The notes under the pieces were generated by a model. It was not told where the DNA came from, did not search any database, and saw only the letters and a program-made list of their open reading frames with translations. Positions 36,061 through 49,071 of a stretch of 64,000 nt of DNA are shown piece after piece (the first letter of the stretch is position 1; each line of letters opens with the position of its first letter). A program made the position numbers and the translations under genes. Origin of the DNA: Rhabditoides inermis (Eukaryota > Nematoda > Chromadorea > Rhabditida > Rhabditidae); NCBI GenBank assembly GCA_963966185.1, contig CAWZYM010000325.1, positions 1 through 64,000 on the forward strand, read 5' to 3'.

Positions 36061-39000
36061 TCCAGTGAGACGGGGTAAGTTGCAGTCCGGCAGTAGAAAG
36101 CGGGAAAAAACAAACTGACGTCCCGAAAAATGTCAACCACTGGTTTCATACAAGCTGCAGGGAATGCGAGATCAAATAGCAATAGATCTGGACAGTCGCA
36201 TTCCAATATACTGAAAATTCAATCAAGTGCATACCGAAATAGTTTCAAACACCCTATCAGCAAAACGTCGCTCAACGCAAACAATACAAAAAATAATATA
36301 GTCGCCGCCTGGAGGATAGTTTCTGCTATTGACAGCCGGGGTCAGTTGGAGAAACTCAGTCGCGAGCGAGAGAGGTCAGACAGCGCGGGAAAGGCTCGAG
36401 TGTGTCGCGGCCTCTTTGATTCGCATGTCGGCTTCTTTGATCGATATTATCGTTTGAATGCGCGCGCTTGAGTCTCCTCACGACGAGAGGGTAGATCAAT
36501 TGCGACTCGAGGGTAGATCGATTTTCTACCGTGATCCCGCGAACTATCCCCCAGAATAATATTATATAACAATATAACAAAACAAAAATAAAGGAGAGCT
36601 TCCAGCTTCCAGCGCTTAGCCTTTGTGGTGTACCGTATGTACTTGTTGTATAGTCAAGATATAGCGATTCTGTCTGAATGATTGATTGACAGAAACAAAT
36701 ACGCGTTACAATGCTACTATTTGCAGTCGGTTCACGACGATCCTGGCGGAGACGGCGCGATGGGTGCTGTCCACGGACTTCATCGAGTCATTCATCCAGA
36801 AGAACCAGGAGAGGAACGCACACCTCGGAAACATCAACTACCAGGTGGGAGAGAGAGGGAGGGAGAGAGAGGGAGAGAGAGAAAGGGAGAGAGAGAGATA
36901 GAGGGAGGGAGGGAGAGAGAGAGAGAGAGAAGGAGAGAGAGAGGGAAAGAGAGCGGCGGGCTCGTGGATTTTTCGGCCATCGTGGTGCAATGAAATCAGT
37001 CGTGTTGCAACCGGAATCAAGGTTTTTTTTGTGGAAAATTTAGTTAAAAATGGTAAGTGTATCTTCAGAGACTTTTGGTATTTAACTTTTGTTTTAACAT
37101 TTTCATTTAACACATATCTGATATTACACAATATTTCATCGCGCTCGGGATGATTTCGAAGTGAAACATATATGTAGTGAAGTGCTGTCTGTTATCTATC
37201 TATAACAATATTTCTTTAACAATATTTTTGATGACCTTGGATGGGATTGATTGCTGCTAATTACTCCAAATACCCCTTATACCAGTGTCGAAGCGTATTG
37301 CTAATGCGTTGTGCATGATGGCGCGGTGAGGAGTGAGGTAGATCAGAGGACGACGGAGAGTCAGCTCTCGGCAATAGCGCTCAAAACAAGAGAAGTAGAC
37401 GGTTATGGTACCGTGTTTCGAACTGCAAGCGAGGTAGATCGAAAACTATCGCTCAGACGCAGGCTTTACAACTCCCTTCTTTTCCAGGTGGGAGACGCGT
37501 GCAATCTGAAGCTCGACGCCACGTCGGTCGACCTCGTCTTCACCAACTGGCTCATGATGTACCTCAAGGACGCCGAGGCGAGTCCGAGTCGACACTATTG
37601 ATTGATTATCGATTAGTTATTGATCTGTTGGTAGATGTTATTGAATGCTTATCTATTAGTCACTACTTGAGTGTTGGTAGTAATTATTGATTGATTATCG
37701 ATTAGTTAGGGACGCATGATTGATGATTAAGACCCATTGTTCCTTCCAGCGTACAGCGCTGATAGATTGCGGTGGAGAAACATACATTTCGCGGAATGGT
37801 TGATGACTCATGCTTGTGATGACTCATGCTGTTTTCAGGTGGTGGAGTTCCTGCAGAAGTCGCTCACCTGGCTGCGCCCCAACGGCTACCTCCACCTGCG
37901 CGAGAGCTGCTCCGAACCCTCCACTGGTATGTAGGTTGACAGTACAGTAGAGTACTCTAGTATAGCACATTGCGCGCAGAAGGGTATGCTTTCAACTTAC
38001 TCCTCTCATCCATTTCCTTATTCTCTATTCTCGCTCGCTAAAAGTGACGCTTTGCGGTGCTCATAAGCAGGCATGTAGATGTAGAGTTCTGGGTGCATGT
38101 ATCGAACCCGTGTCCCCTCGGTTGATAACTGACAGCCGTGCAATGGGAATATTCTCACCCTTGACTCCTGTCCTCGAATACTAACACTTTTGTATTGAAT
38201 CTGGGGTCTTTCGATAGATAGTTGACATCTGAAGTGGAGAAGATTGTATAGTCGGCGCCTAATAAGAGATATCCCCTCACCCCGCGCGCTTGTTGCCAGC
38301 CGGTGACAAGTGCAATTTCGGAGAGGACAGCGCGCGAGAAGGAGACAAAAAGTCGCGCGGTGGTGCAAAAATACGAAATTGACAACTGGGTCTGATATAT
38401 AGAAGGATATATAGTGGGTGTCCTCTTTGCCCTCACCCTTGACTCCTGGCACTCTTGGTTTCGATAGTTAGCTGACACTCGTCCAGTATTGCAACGCTTC
38501 CACCCTTGACCCCTTGCAGGCCGCAAGGCGACCTCCTCGATGCACTCTGGCGACGTCAACCCAACCAGCTATCGCTTCTCCTCCCTCTACATACAGGTAA
38601 ATTAATAACATAATAATAAATTGATAACATAATAATACATGATGACTCGGTTGCATCTGCTGCGAGCGATTCATATTTTTCTAGTAGATACGTATACGTT
38701 TCATAGTCTGTGTATCAGCGGAGAAGCTGTAAATCGTTCAATATGGATGTGGTTGTGTCTATACAAAACATGTAAATGTACATAAGAGCACAGCAAGGAA
38801 TCTTGTTGTTAATTTCTTATGACTTAGCTGCTGCGCACGATTCATATTATTCTAGTAGATACGATGCGTTTCATACACCGCGTATCAGCGGAGAAGCTGT
38901 TAATCGTTCAATACGGTCGTGTTCATACATAGTACATGTGAATACATAAAAGCACAAGGATTCGTGTTGTTCGTCCCTGATGCGCGCCCTCTCTAATGTA

Positions 39001-40270
39001 CAGTGTGGCAAATATTGAGCTGACCCTAGGCCCTAGGCTATTTGTATCAAACATCTAGTTACTTATGGGGGGCTACATGATGCCTCGCTTTCAGCTGCTG
39101 CGCACTATTCGACACCGCGACGCTGACGGCAAGCTGTACAGGTTCGACGTGCAGTGGAGCTGCTCCGTGCCGACGTACATCAAGGCGAGTTGTGATAACC
39201 CACCCCTTCCTCGGTGGAGGTGGCGGGTGACTTCTAACGGTGTCTATGTCCTCTCTCTCTCTCTATCACGTCAAGGAGAGTCGGAGGGGCTTCTGAATCG
39301 GATGAACAGTATAGATGGTCAAGGCGCGATGATAGTTGGGATGATGCGGGTGTGGTCAGTGCGGGTGTCCTCTTCGCGTGGTGCAGATTCTGAGCACCGT
39401 CAGATGAATATGATCGATGATAGTTGGAAGCGTGTGGGCTGATAGTGTGATGATACCCGACCCATCCCATGGAGGTGGCCGAAGACCTAGTCCTCTTCGC
39501 GTCGTGCACATTGAGAATGTGCTGAAACGTACGCATAATTTCTGGTGTTTTTTTGGGATGGCAATTGGGATGCAGGATCGTATACTGGTTAGGTGATATA
39601 AGCACAGTGAAACACCAATTGATTTCGTGTCAAATACACGTAGTTTATGTGTTACGTGAAACATATTGTTGTGGATAATTAAAAACAAAAAAATAATACC
39701 TAATGTGTTTTGTGTTTTCAGCGCCAGAACAACTGGCGTCAGGTGCACTGGCTGACGCGCAAGGTGCTGGCCGACGAGGGCGACGAGTGCCCCTCCACAC
39801 AGCAACTCCTCGAGCTGTTCAGGTATAGCGCAGTGGTAGTGCGCGATTCCCTGAGTCTGAGGGTCGCGGGTTCAGTTCCCGTGAGTGACACAGAGTTTTG
39901 CAGCACCACCTGGCAGAACGAGCAGCGCGCCTGGGACGCCAAGCTCGACGGGGAGAAGTACGCCTGGTCCGACAAGGTATACGGTACTTTGAATTTTGTG
40001 GTGTGTGATAATTTCGGAAAATGTACGTCACTCACATTAGTTGTCTTGAACTGATACTGATGTCTGTCAAAAGATTGACTATCACCGCAGTGCGAATTGT
40101 TTTACATCGGAGGTCCCTCATGTTCGGAAAGAGTGTGGTGCACTTTCTATTGCTCTCACTATCGCATTTCCAATCTGTTCTGAATTTCGAGATTTTTTTT
40201 CGAGGGGGAGAAATTTGAGTGGCGTCGCTTGTGTTCTATCTGATGAGATGGAAACGGTGTCCGGTGGGAC

Positions 40271-40323
<53 letters not shown>

Positions 40324-40778
40324 AAAAGAGAGAGAAAGAGAGAGAGAGAAAGAGAAAGAGAGAGAGAGAGAAGGAGAGAGAGAAGGAGAGAGAGAAGGAG
40401 AGAGAGAGAGAGAAGGAGAGAGATGCGGATTGCGGGAGAAGCTTTTTGTTCGGAAATACTATACTTTGCATTTTGAATGATAATTGAGTTGCTTGTGGCT
40501 TGCAAATGTTTTCTGCAGTCTCGTGTTCAAATCAAAAATACAATTTATATATTTATGATCAATACTGAATTTAGATTCGCATTTCAAATGGAATACTTTT
40601 TTTCGTGCGATCCCCAGTCTAATTTGTATTTGTGAAAAAGGCAAACATGTTATCATATCGTATTCGAGTATCTTCTGAAGTGTACCTTACCTCTTGAAAC
40701 AGACTATTTATTCCTCCCCCTATCATAACAATATCCCCAGGAGAAAATGATAGCCTCTTCGTCTCTTTCTCTCTCTCC

Positions 40779-40833
<55 letters not shown>

Positions 40834-42264
40834 CAAACACTCGGTGTACAAGTGTGTCGAGGCTCTATCATTATGTTCTCGCAAATGCGGAAGTGATGTC
40901 AATTGTTATCGTATCACAAAGGGATGAGAAAAAGAAGCAATCTTCCAGAAATATCACAATACGCTTTTCAGATCTTCTCCAATGTGCTTTCTTCCGACCT
41001 TGTCCCCAAGAACTCTACCGTCTTCGCCTTCACTCCCCGCCACTCCTCGCCCTACCTGCACATCAACGCTCACCTCCTGGCAGAGGTACGGTAGCCCGCC
41101 AAGTTTGAAATTTTTGTGCATAGTAGATTATTGTCTTCGCTCATTAGTATCACGGAAATGTTTAGCGATTTTCCGGGGGAGAATAGTGTGTGGAGTGTGA
41201 CTTTGCGATTTAATCATTTCAATTTTTCGAAATTCAATAAATCCCCCGAGTAGTGTTGATGCCTTATGGTTATGATGAGATATGACTTTTTCGACACACG
41301 ACCGGAAAAAAAGAGGAATCAAGATAATGATATTCGCTGAAATGCTCACGTCCTTCCGCTCTAAAGGAATATAAAAAGAAGATATGATGAGAAGGCGAGA
41401 GAGACAGTGGTTTTGATAGATTACAGTGTACGTTTTAATAAATGCCTGAGTACACAAATTACGGTGGTTTAAAAAGTGGCACTCTGTGCAAACACTCATA
41501 AAATTTTTATATAATGAATTCACATCCGCGTTTCGTACACACGGGTTCGCCTCTTTTTAGTTTGTAGTGTTCGCCCCTTCTCAAGACTCTTGTTTTCATG
41601 AGAATGACTCGGGCGTATGTGGTATTAGCAGTACATTCAAAGTATGACTAGAGAGAGGAGAAGGAATAGCAGTGCCACCAAATAGTAGAACAGTTCATCT
41701 TGACGCACTAATCTTTTATGAGACAATAATGCAGCTGTGAATAAAAATAGAATGCAAACACATGAGAAAAGTATTGTCTTTCAATCCTTGTCCAAAGACT
41801 GAAGATGTTAGTGCAAACACAACAGCATGGTGAGAAATAGACATTGATCTGTGTTTTGCATTTGCAAAAGGTTCTACATTAGCGATACCGAACCCTGACC
41901 TCTCGCCCGATAGCCGCGCGCTCATCCACTACACTACGCATTTCAGAAGTTCACGTGCAACGTGTGGAACACTGAGCTGAAGCCCTTCCTGTACAGGACC
42001 TCGCTCACCAAGGCCAACAACTGCAAGGACCAGCGCGTCAGGTACGAGGGGTTCGTACAGCCGCGTACAGTACTTTATCGTCGTGGGAGGAATCATTCTT
42101 CATCTTCTCGTGACTCCACATTTCACATGTCTGCCTTTTTTTTCGCGCCTACAAGTCTCGCACTTCCCGTAACGTTAGAGTTATAGTTTGCATGTCTCAT
42201 CGGATTAGACGGCGAGACTATATGTATATAAAAGTATCACAAAAACATCTTAAAATGTCGTTGG

Positions 42265-42308
<44 letters not shown>

Positions 42309-45001
42309 AGGGAGAGAGAGAGAGAAGCGGAGGTGCTCTGACTCGATCGCGTATTCATTCCCGCGTCATTCTCTCACAGGTATACGAGAGAGAGAGAAAA
42401 GCCGAGACACATCAACCGTTCTTTCTCACGGCGCCAGTGCACCATACGGCGTTTTCTTCATTCTCTAATTTAAAAATAAGAATAAGACTTATCCTTGTCT
42501 TGTAGTGCACAATCCGTAATCTATAAGCCTGAAAATTGTCCCCATGATAATCAGTGGAAATCGATACATAAAGATAAATTATATAAATATGCATTTTCAG
42601 GTTCGGCTGGAACGAGACGCTCGCCTCTTCCATCAGCTACTGGCACGGAAAGCAGGTATCGATTGATTTATCGTATTTCGAAAACACGTGCAGAGATCGG
42701 CTTGTTATCACAGACCACCAGGGATTAGACAGCGGAAGTGGAAAGCTGACAATTAAGATCTATCTCATTGTATGAACTATTGCATTATCCTATTGTATAG
42801 ACCCGACTTATGACAACTTTCATAATCATAATATCACACGTACTCTGCGGGGTCCCTGCAGAGAACTCATATGTCATGTTTCGTGAATCGAGAGCGACCA
42901 TTACCTTTATCTATAATGTCACGTACACCTTCTGGGAGCTACCATGTGCGGCAAAAAGAGCACCATACAGTATACAGTATGTACGATACCGTACCCCTAC
43001 CGTACCCTTGCAGGTGTCTTTCGACGCGGTCGTTGCCACCGAGCTCCTCTCTTCGCCGGTCGAGGAGGTCAAGACGCTTGTGGTGGGTTCGGGTTTCCCT
43101 CTTTCAAAATCAATCCAAATCGAATCAGAATCGCAAACATGATTACACGCACAAAAGGTTTTTTTTGCGCCGAATGGAACTTGCAGGTTAATGTCCCCCT
43201 AATTATATCGTCTCAACTGGAATCCTTTCAAAAAAAACTATATTTTTGCCAAGGATTGCTTGTGTGTGTTTTATGTCTGTAGACAACATGCTTTTGCATT
43301 TGCATTTGCGAAAATGACGCAGTTGGAATGTTAGAAATACATTTCCCATGTTTCCTCTTTGCCCTTAGAGATGAATGAAACTTGTTTAAGTGACATTCGC
43401 ATCCGTGCAAAGTATAGAAACGATCAAGTGTCTTAGTAAGCAGTTCGATTTCATTGCAATTTGCAGTGTGTATGTGATGATTTATGGAAATAGCAAATAA
43501 GTGACTTTCGCGTGCGCTGAAAGTGTACTCATACTTATGGCTTCGACACGTGCTCTCCAAACATCTACAAGTCTTACAATTAATCCTGATTCATCTTTCA
43601 CCGCAAAAGCCAATAACGTATTAGATATGATCGCTGGACACATACTCACCTTGTTGGATAAACTAGAAAACGTACATATCCAGTTTGCTTGAAAGAAACG
43701 TTGTGTTTGTGAAGTTAATTGTAAAACGTATCAATCACATCGAAACATTATTGACAAAATAGTACAGGAAACGTATCGGTCCCCTTGAAACGTATCTTGT
43801 TTTCAGTCTGTGCTGAAGCCGGAGGCTAAGCTCGTTCTTCTTGAGCCCGTCGCCGCCTACGACGAGGAGGAAATCAAGCAGGTACGGTTATCGATTTATT
43901 GATTTTTAAATATTATGTTCGTTGTATAGACTCGCAATACCTATTATATTGCTGTCTAGACCCCCTTTTTAGTGGTTGCCTAATAATAAGTCTACCGATA
44001 CTATGGTAATCGCCGCCTCATCTTCGTCTGAGTCCTTATTTACACTCATAAAATACATAAGAAGTTGTGTGTAGAAGCTTTTGGATTGTTTTCATTCATA
44101 GGTCCAGAGTATCGTTTTGTTGTTCCCGGGAAGTTGTTTGGTCATCCGTTCCTCACGTGTCCTCTGGATGACTCGATGTAGATTATCCTTAGCCTTTCCC
44201 TTTCTCCCCTCCTTTTCGGCTAATTCTTCTCTATTTCTCATTTTAGTGCATTCACTTTTTTCTTTAGAAAAAAAACCTACATTTATAATAATTGTTTGTT
44301 ATAACAGTGTTTTCACAGGCTGTTCTGCGAAAGATCGCGAAAGATTAGCTGTGTTTTTAAGCGCATTAATATTAATAACACAGATATTATCACAATGGCG
44401 GGAGACACTGAAAACAACGTTCTCTCTTGCACTGACCATTCACGCTTCGGTCTGAGGATTTGGTCTTTCGCTACGCCTACACTGCTTACTGTAGTGCATA
44501 CATATAAGCACTCTTGGTGCATTTCGCGAAAGGATATGCGTGTGTGTGTGTTTACAAAGTAATCACATAATCATGTGAAAATCGAGATATTGAAAACGAG
44601 AATAGACTTGCTGCTGTGTGCACTTCGTGATTCGCACGGAACAGCCATATCAGCAAATGCTTGTGATCTAAAATAATATAACCTGCCAGCGTTTCAAGTG
44701 ATTCTATATTCAGTAATTCTCTGGCTTTGCACTAGTCTATATCTAGCGTAGGCCTACAAATTTCTACTCACGCAATTGCCAGTGCAATTGGTCAGAAGAC
44801 CAGTTTTTAAAAGTGGCGACGATTCAAAACCCGCCGTTTTGCCCCGCAGTGTAATACCGTATGCCTACCGTATGCCTATTTCAGAAGCTGTCCGCATGCG
44901 GTCTGACCGTCTCCTCTATCTCCGATGTCTCCGAGAAGGCCGCCGTGGCTATCGCAGAGTACGCCAAGGAACACCAATTGGTGGGTTTACCTCTGTTCCC
45001 C

Positions 45002-45058
<57 letters not shown>

Positions 45059-45934
45059 CCTCTCTTTTGTACTACTTAATTATGATATTCCAATATACTG
45101 TTTTCCCATACCAATACGTTATGGGAAACGGGTAGGTTTCCGGTGATCGCTAGAGTTCAGCTGTTCAGCAGAGTTTGAGAATAAATCAAAACCCGTGTTT
45201 TGCCAATCGCGGTTGCAGCTTCTGCTTTTCTCTTTTCATGCGGCGCTGCACACAAAATTAAAAGTAGCAATCTGTGACGGTTACGTGTGAGAGAGAGAGA
45301 GAGAGGAAGAGAAGAGATGGAGAGAGAGGGAGAGAGAGAGAGAAGCTGCTTATGCATTCATTGCGGGCAAAAGTGTTGACTGTTTTGCGGATGGATTCAC
45401 GGTGCAGTGCAGTGCGTGTGCTTTGTTTTCATTCCAAATGCCCGCAAAGACCCCTCTCTCCCTCTCTCTTGGTATATCTTATATCACTCACCAAAAGCCC
45501 CTCTCCAGATGTGTTTTCATAGCGCGATTTGCGGAGAGAGAGAGAGAGAGAGAACGTAACTTGATTTTTCACGCACTCGAATAATAAACAATCCTGCACT
45601 GAGTTTCATAACATCGCAAATAGCAAAAACCCTCAAATCGTCAACTTATTTAAACGTAATAATACTTTCCGGAAAAAAAAAACATTTCACTCGATTCAAA
45701 CTTAGTAAGTCAATCTGAAAAGTGCTCGCATAGCATACGCATTGCAAAAATCAGCGGTTCTCTGATTCCGACAAATTCGAAAAATGTATTTCACGAGTGC
45801 ACAAGACTCCGAAGATACATTTTCCTAGCGCTCCGCACGTGGGAAGAGCATTCGTCACTCACGTAATCTTACGGTACCCCTTTTAGGAGGTCGACTCCAC
45901 TCAGAAGTACGCCCTCGTCCAGGCCCACTTCTAG
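34767..45934 (+). CDS. pmt-1: Phosphoethanolamine N-methyltransferase, N-terminal-domain type (PMT-1)
   Basis: PMT-1 uses S-adenosylmethionine to methylate phosphoethanolamine, the first step of nematode phosphocholine synthesis; cytosolic. Sixteen exons join in phase to 456 residues: 34767-34855, 35262-35354, 36727-36844, 37488-37577, 37839-37926, 38520-38596, 39095-39184, 39722-39822, 39904-39976, 40972-41085, 41947-42041, 42601-42655, 43014-43082, 43807-43881, 44885-44980 and 45887-45934. The SAM-binding motif DVGAGIG is at about residues 55-61, followed by RFTTILAETARWVLSTDFIE and NWLMMYLKD (about 120). The catalytic domain is N-terminal, as in C. elegans PMT-1; PMT-2 carries it C-terminally. 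The C-terminal half (QRVRFGWNETLASSISYW) is the vestigial second domain. An acceptor-like TATTGCAG ends 7 nt before the chosen ATG, suggesting SL trans-splicing; an in-frame ATG at 34719 would add 16 residues. Two introns use GC donors (37578, 39185), and one 81-nt intron is tRNA-like. Confidence 0.95.
34857..35035 (+). repeat. Minisatellite in pmt-1 intron 1
   Basis: About seven units of roughly 25 nt built on TACGGTAGGGTTACTGTATG start at the splice donor itself (GTACGGTAGGG at 34856). Copies decay toward the 3' end. Confidence 0.9.
36845..36955. repeat. GA-rich microsatellite at the start of pmt-1 intron 3
   Basis: Begins right at the donor GTGGGAGAG; about 110 nt of GAG/GGA repeats. Confidence 0.9.
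37270..37472 (+). repeat. Dispersed repeat family, copy just upstream of pmt-1 exon 4
   Basis: Contains GTAGATCAGAGG, CAGCTCTCGGCAATA, TTTCGAACTGCAAGCGAGG and TAGATCGAAAACTATCGCT. The same blocks in the same order recur at 58556-58735 and, more diverged, at 61885-62035; a partial copy is at 57998-58080. The copy here ends about 15 nt before the exon 4 acceptor. Confidence 0.75.
38060..38135 (-). repeat. tRNA-like fragment in pmt-1 intron 5
   Basis: The minus strand reads ACGGGTTCGATACATG, a B-box-like sequence within a tRNA-like arm. Diverged relatives of its flank (TTTCGATAG...GTTAGCTGACA) recur at about 38210 and 38455 in the same intron. Confidence 0.35.
38643..38970 (+). repeat. Two-copy tandem repeat in pmt-1 intron 6
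   Basis: Two units of about 160 nt (38643-38815 and 38818-38970) share TTCTAGTAGATACG and GTATCAGCGGAGAAGCTGT. Each starts with a relative of the first bases of exon 7 (CTGCTGCGCACTATTC at 39095): GCTGCTGCGCACGATTC and CTGCTGCGAGCGATTC. Confidence 0.7.
39823..39903 (+). repeat. tRNA-like sequence forming a whole pmt-1 intron
   Basis: The 81-nt intron between exons 8 and 9 reads as tRNA-like. Its A box TAGCGCAGTGG fits the consensus. A D-stem GCGC/GCGC, an anticodon-like hairpin CCCT/AGGG with a 7-nt loop, and a T-arm GCGGG-TTCAGTT-CCCGT follow, with B box GGTTCAGTTCC. The acceptor stem is absent, and GT and AG lie at its ends. Exon 8 and exon 9 join in frame across it. Confidence 0.75.
40274..40423. 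repeat. GA-rich microsatellite
   Basis: About 150 nt of GA with AAA and GG interruptions in pmt-1 intron 9. A CT tract at about 40764-40835 in the same intron is its complement. Confidence 0.92.
41874..41942 (-). repeat. tRNA-like SINE head abutting pmt-1 exon 11
   Basis: The minus strand has A-box-like TAGTGTAGTGG and B-box-like GGTTCGGTATC at tRNA spacing. Its 5' end reaches the polypyrimidine-AG of the exon 11 acceptor at 41946. Confidence 0.5.
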
Positions 45935-47002
45935 AGGCCGCACAGGGCCCCCGCGTGGCCCCCCGCGTGGTCCCATGTATCATACGCCAATCATTCCTTC
46001 CGCAGTTTTATCATGCTCCTAACACTTATAGCTTACTGTGTGTATTCCGCTGCCTTTTACACCCCGCAAGACGGGCTGTTCTCTCGAGATTCCTTACACA
46101 TATCTATATAGACCGACTAGAATTTCGCGCTAAACACTCCGAGGTTTCATCATCATGCATGCTTTTCACAGTATATAATAACCGCGATTATGACACAGAG
46201 ATTTTGTTGTTGGATTGTATTGTTTTGTATTGTGTGTATGTGTTGTCTGCAGAGACTTTATAAAGAGCGATTCTAACACAGGACACTGAAAGACCATGGT
46301 CCACGAAAAAAACAAATGAATGCACACGAGAGTCAATGACACATTCAGTCACACCCTTTTACCACCAGAGACCGGAACACAAAAAACGTGGTGGTCGTGG
46401 TTGCGTGTATTGTTTCAACGGAGACTCGAAAAACTGTCGAGACTTGTGGAATGGAGAACGTACGTGAGCAACCGTAGATGGAATTAGCAGCGATTCGCGA
46501 GAGAGAAAGAGAAAAAAAAAGAGAGAGAGCGAGAGAGAGAAAGATTGGGAGAAAGAGAGATAGAGAGAGAGAGAGAGTCGAGATTCCCCCACAGGGTGTC
46601 CATTGCTGTATTGCAAGATTGCGCGGTGAGACAGTGACGTGAGAATGCATGCGCGACCGAGACACATCACCCCCATCCTTTCTCTTTCTTCATCTCTCTC
46701 TCTCCCTCTCTCCCTCTCCGCCTATCTCCCTCTATCCCTTGCACGCATTAATGTGAAACAGAACGGCGGTTATACGGTAGCTCCGTTTTTCTCCACAAGA
46801 TGATATTTTGATACGAAGAGAGGATGCGTGCCAAGCGCTATCATCGGAATGGCGACTGTGAGAATCATGATAAGCTATTAGCGAGCTTCCGTCTTTTTTT
46901 GAGTGGTAGCTGAGAGGCCTTTTCTCTCTTTTCTCCATTCACTCCCTCCCTCACTCTTTGTACGAAATGCAATTTTACTACACACTACACGGGGTCTCGC
47001 TG

Positions 47003-47003
<1 letters not shown>

Positions 47004-47056
<53 letters not shown>

Positions 47057-47099
47057 GACTCTGTCTCTGTCTCTGTCTCTCTGTCTCTCTCTCTCTCTC
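47004..47099. repeat. (CT)n microsatellite
   Basis: About 95 nt of CT/CTGT; a GA tract of similar length lies about 90 nt downstream (47188-47250), giving a potential long CT/GA hairpin. Confidence 0.92.
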
Positions 47100-47184
47100 C
47101 GGCGAAAACACTTGGCCCTCTGACCAGGCACCACAACAATGCCCTTGTTCGCCTTGCTATTGCTCGTTGCTGTCTGTGGAAGGA

Positions 47185-47227
<43 letters not shown>

Positions 47228-48344
47228 GGAGAGGGAGAGATGGAGAGAGGGGGGGGAAGACATGACGATAGCGAAAGAAAACCATTTGTACGGCGCACAC
47301 TTTCTCGCTAATTGCCTGTAAGCCTATCCCCCCTACCACTTTGGTATTCTTCCGGCAAGCAACACAGAGGCTCAGACACGGCAAACGAACGCGCCGAGTA
47401 ACCGGATTTTGAATATGAAAGTACGCACTCTCTCTAGTTTGGACACTCAATCGGTGTCTGATCATCGGGGAAGAACAAGTGGGGGAAATGAAGTGTCTTC
47501 GCGTCGCTTCGCCACAGCTGCACTGTGCAAAAGTGTGAAAACACTAATAAACAGTATTTTAGGGGAACTACACACTTTCGAAAAACGCGACCACTTTCTG
47601 ATTCACGTGTGTGTGTTCTCAGCTGTCCGTGGGTGTATGTTCTCTATGCGCACTTATTATTTGCCCGCCAACCGCATGAAATGATTAGGTATTGTCTAGA
47701 GATTCGGCATTTGGCATACATTCGGCGGCGTACATGTGCTGAATAAGTAATAACAATAACAATAGTTTATTCATGTGCGGTAAAACACGTATTCATGTAT
47801 AAACAGGGAATACATTATAATTGTCGGGGGTACCGCCGACGAAGGTCCGTATCCCTGCAACACGGTACTACCGCACTCTTCCCAGCAAGAGTTAACATCT
47901 TAACTCGACTCGGAAATGAAATAAGGTAGCAGTTTCTGTGTGGTTGGATGTCTTTTCAGCGGGAGAAAGAGGGGTGTCAGGCAATGCACTCAAAGGGCAG
48001 AGAGGAGACATTGATATTATCTCTCCTTCCTCTTTTCTCACTATCCTACCATCTTTTGCAGTTTACCTCTTGCAGAGCAGAATGCAGAAAACACTTGCAG
48101 ATAATGCAGATTGATGTACCTTATATTGACCATGCAATCCTGATAGGCAGGAAATAATATCTAGATTACTGCTGTTCTAGAAAATGTTTCCGACGACGCA
48201 AGTACGCAGCAGAAATCACTTCAGAATTATTTTTATAGCGTTTCTGCGGTTGCATAGAAGCATAGAGTAGGATTTCGCAAGCTTCTCGAGTCTTGGTTTT
48301 TATTACGTCAAAACACGATTAACAGGTATGCTTTTGTCGTATTG

Positions 48345-48345
48345 T

Positions 48346-48406
<61 letters not shown>

Positions 48407-48430
48407 CGCGTTCTCTCTCTCTCTCGCTCG

Positions 48431-48488
<58 letters not shown>

Positions 48489-48508
48489 CTCTCTCTCTCT
48501 CGCTCTCG

Positions 48509-48545
<37 letters not shown>
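48345..48545. repeat. Longest (CT)n microsatellite of the window
   Basis: About 200 nt of CT with occasional CG/GTTC interruptions, in the pmt-1 to GPCR intergenic region. Confidence 0.95.
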
Positions 48546-48548
<3 letters not shown>

Positions 48549-49071
48549 TTATAAGCTTTGAAACAGCTGACTGGCCGAAGATTCTGTGTGTGGGATCAGC
48601 AAGTAGTGATTATTACTAAAACTGTTTTCGATGGTTCAGAGAGAAAGAGAAACACGTAGTAAATCTACAGAAATACAATAATACTACCGTCACCTGGTTG
48701 TGTCCGTTATCCGTGTACAGTATCGTAAAAGCGTATTGGTTGGCTCAATACGACACCAAAAACAACAGAGTGAGAGAAACTGCAAAATAACCAGGTACTG
48801 AAGAGAATTCACCTAACCAATGCACTGTCAGATCCCTAGCAGCCTAGCACTAGATGCAAAGTATGTAGGTTGATGAATTACGTGTGAATCCAAGAAGTTG
48901 GAAGTATCACCTTATCACATACACTTTTCCCGCTGATGTAAAACCAAATCTCTCCTATAACCATCACTTCCCCGGCTGAAAAAAAGAAACGCATGAGGAT
49001 AGGCCCCGCCCCCGCCGCCGCGCCACGCCTCCCAGTAGGAGAGGGAGACTAGTCCTCCCTCTCTCCCTGGA

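Larger units (their letters stand above)
45935..49071. other. Intergenic region between pmt-1 and the GPCR gene
   Basis: No exon is supportable on either strand. It holds CT/GA tracts at about 46498-46577, 47004-47099, 47188-47250 and 48345-48545. A signal-peptide-like ORF at 47139 lacks a usable donor. Confidence 0.55.

Noticed and set aside
47139..47200. Signal-peptide-like start MPLFALLLLVAVCG
   Set aside because: It runs straight into a GA tract with no GT donor after the hydrophobic part, and no downstream exon was found.
48328..48561. Long reading frames of alternating Ser-Leu or Arg-Glu across CT/GA tracts (also 4471-4947, 12260-12496, 15715-16128, 40118-40505, 46878-47465, 55789-56107)
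   Set aside because: They arise simply because dinucleotide repeats have no stop codons. They have no start context, splice sites or protein-like composition.
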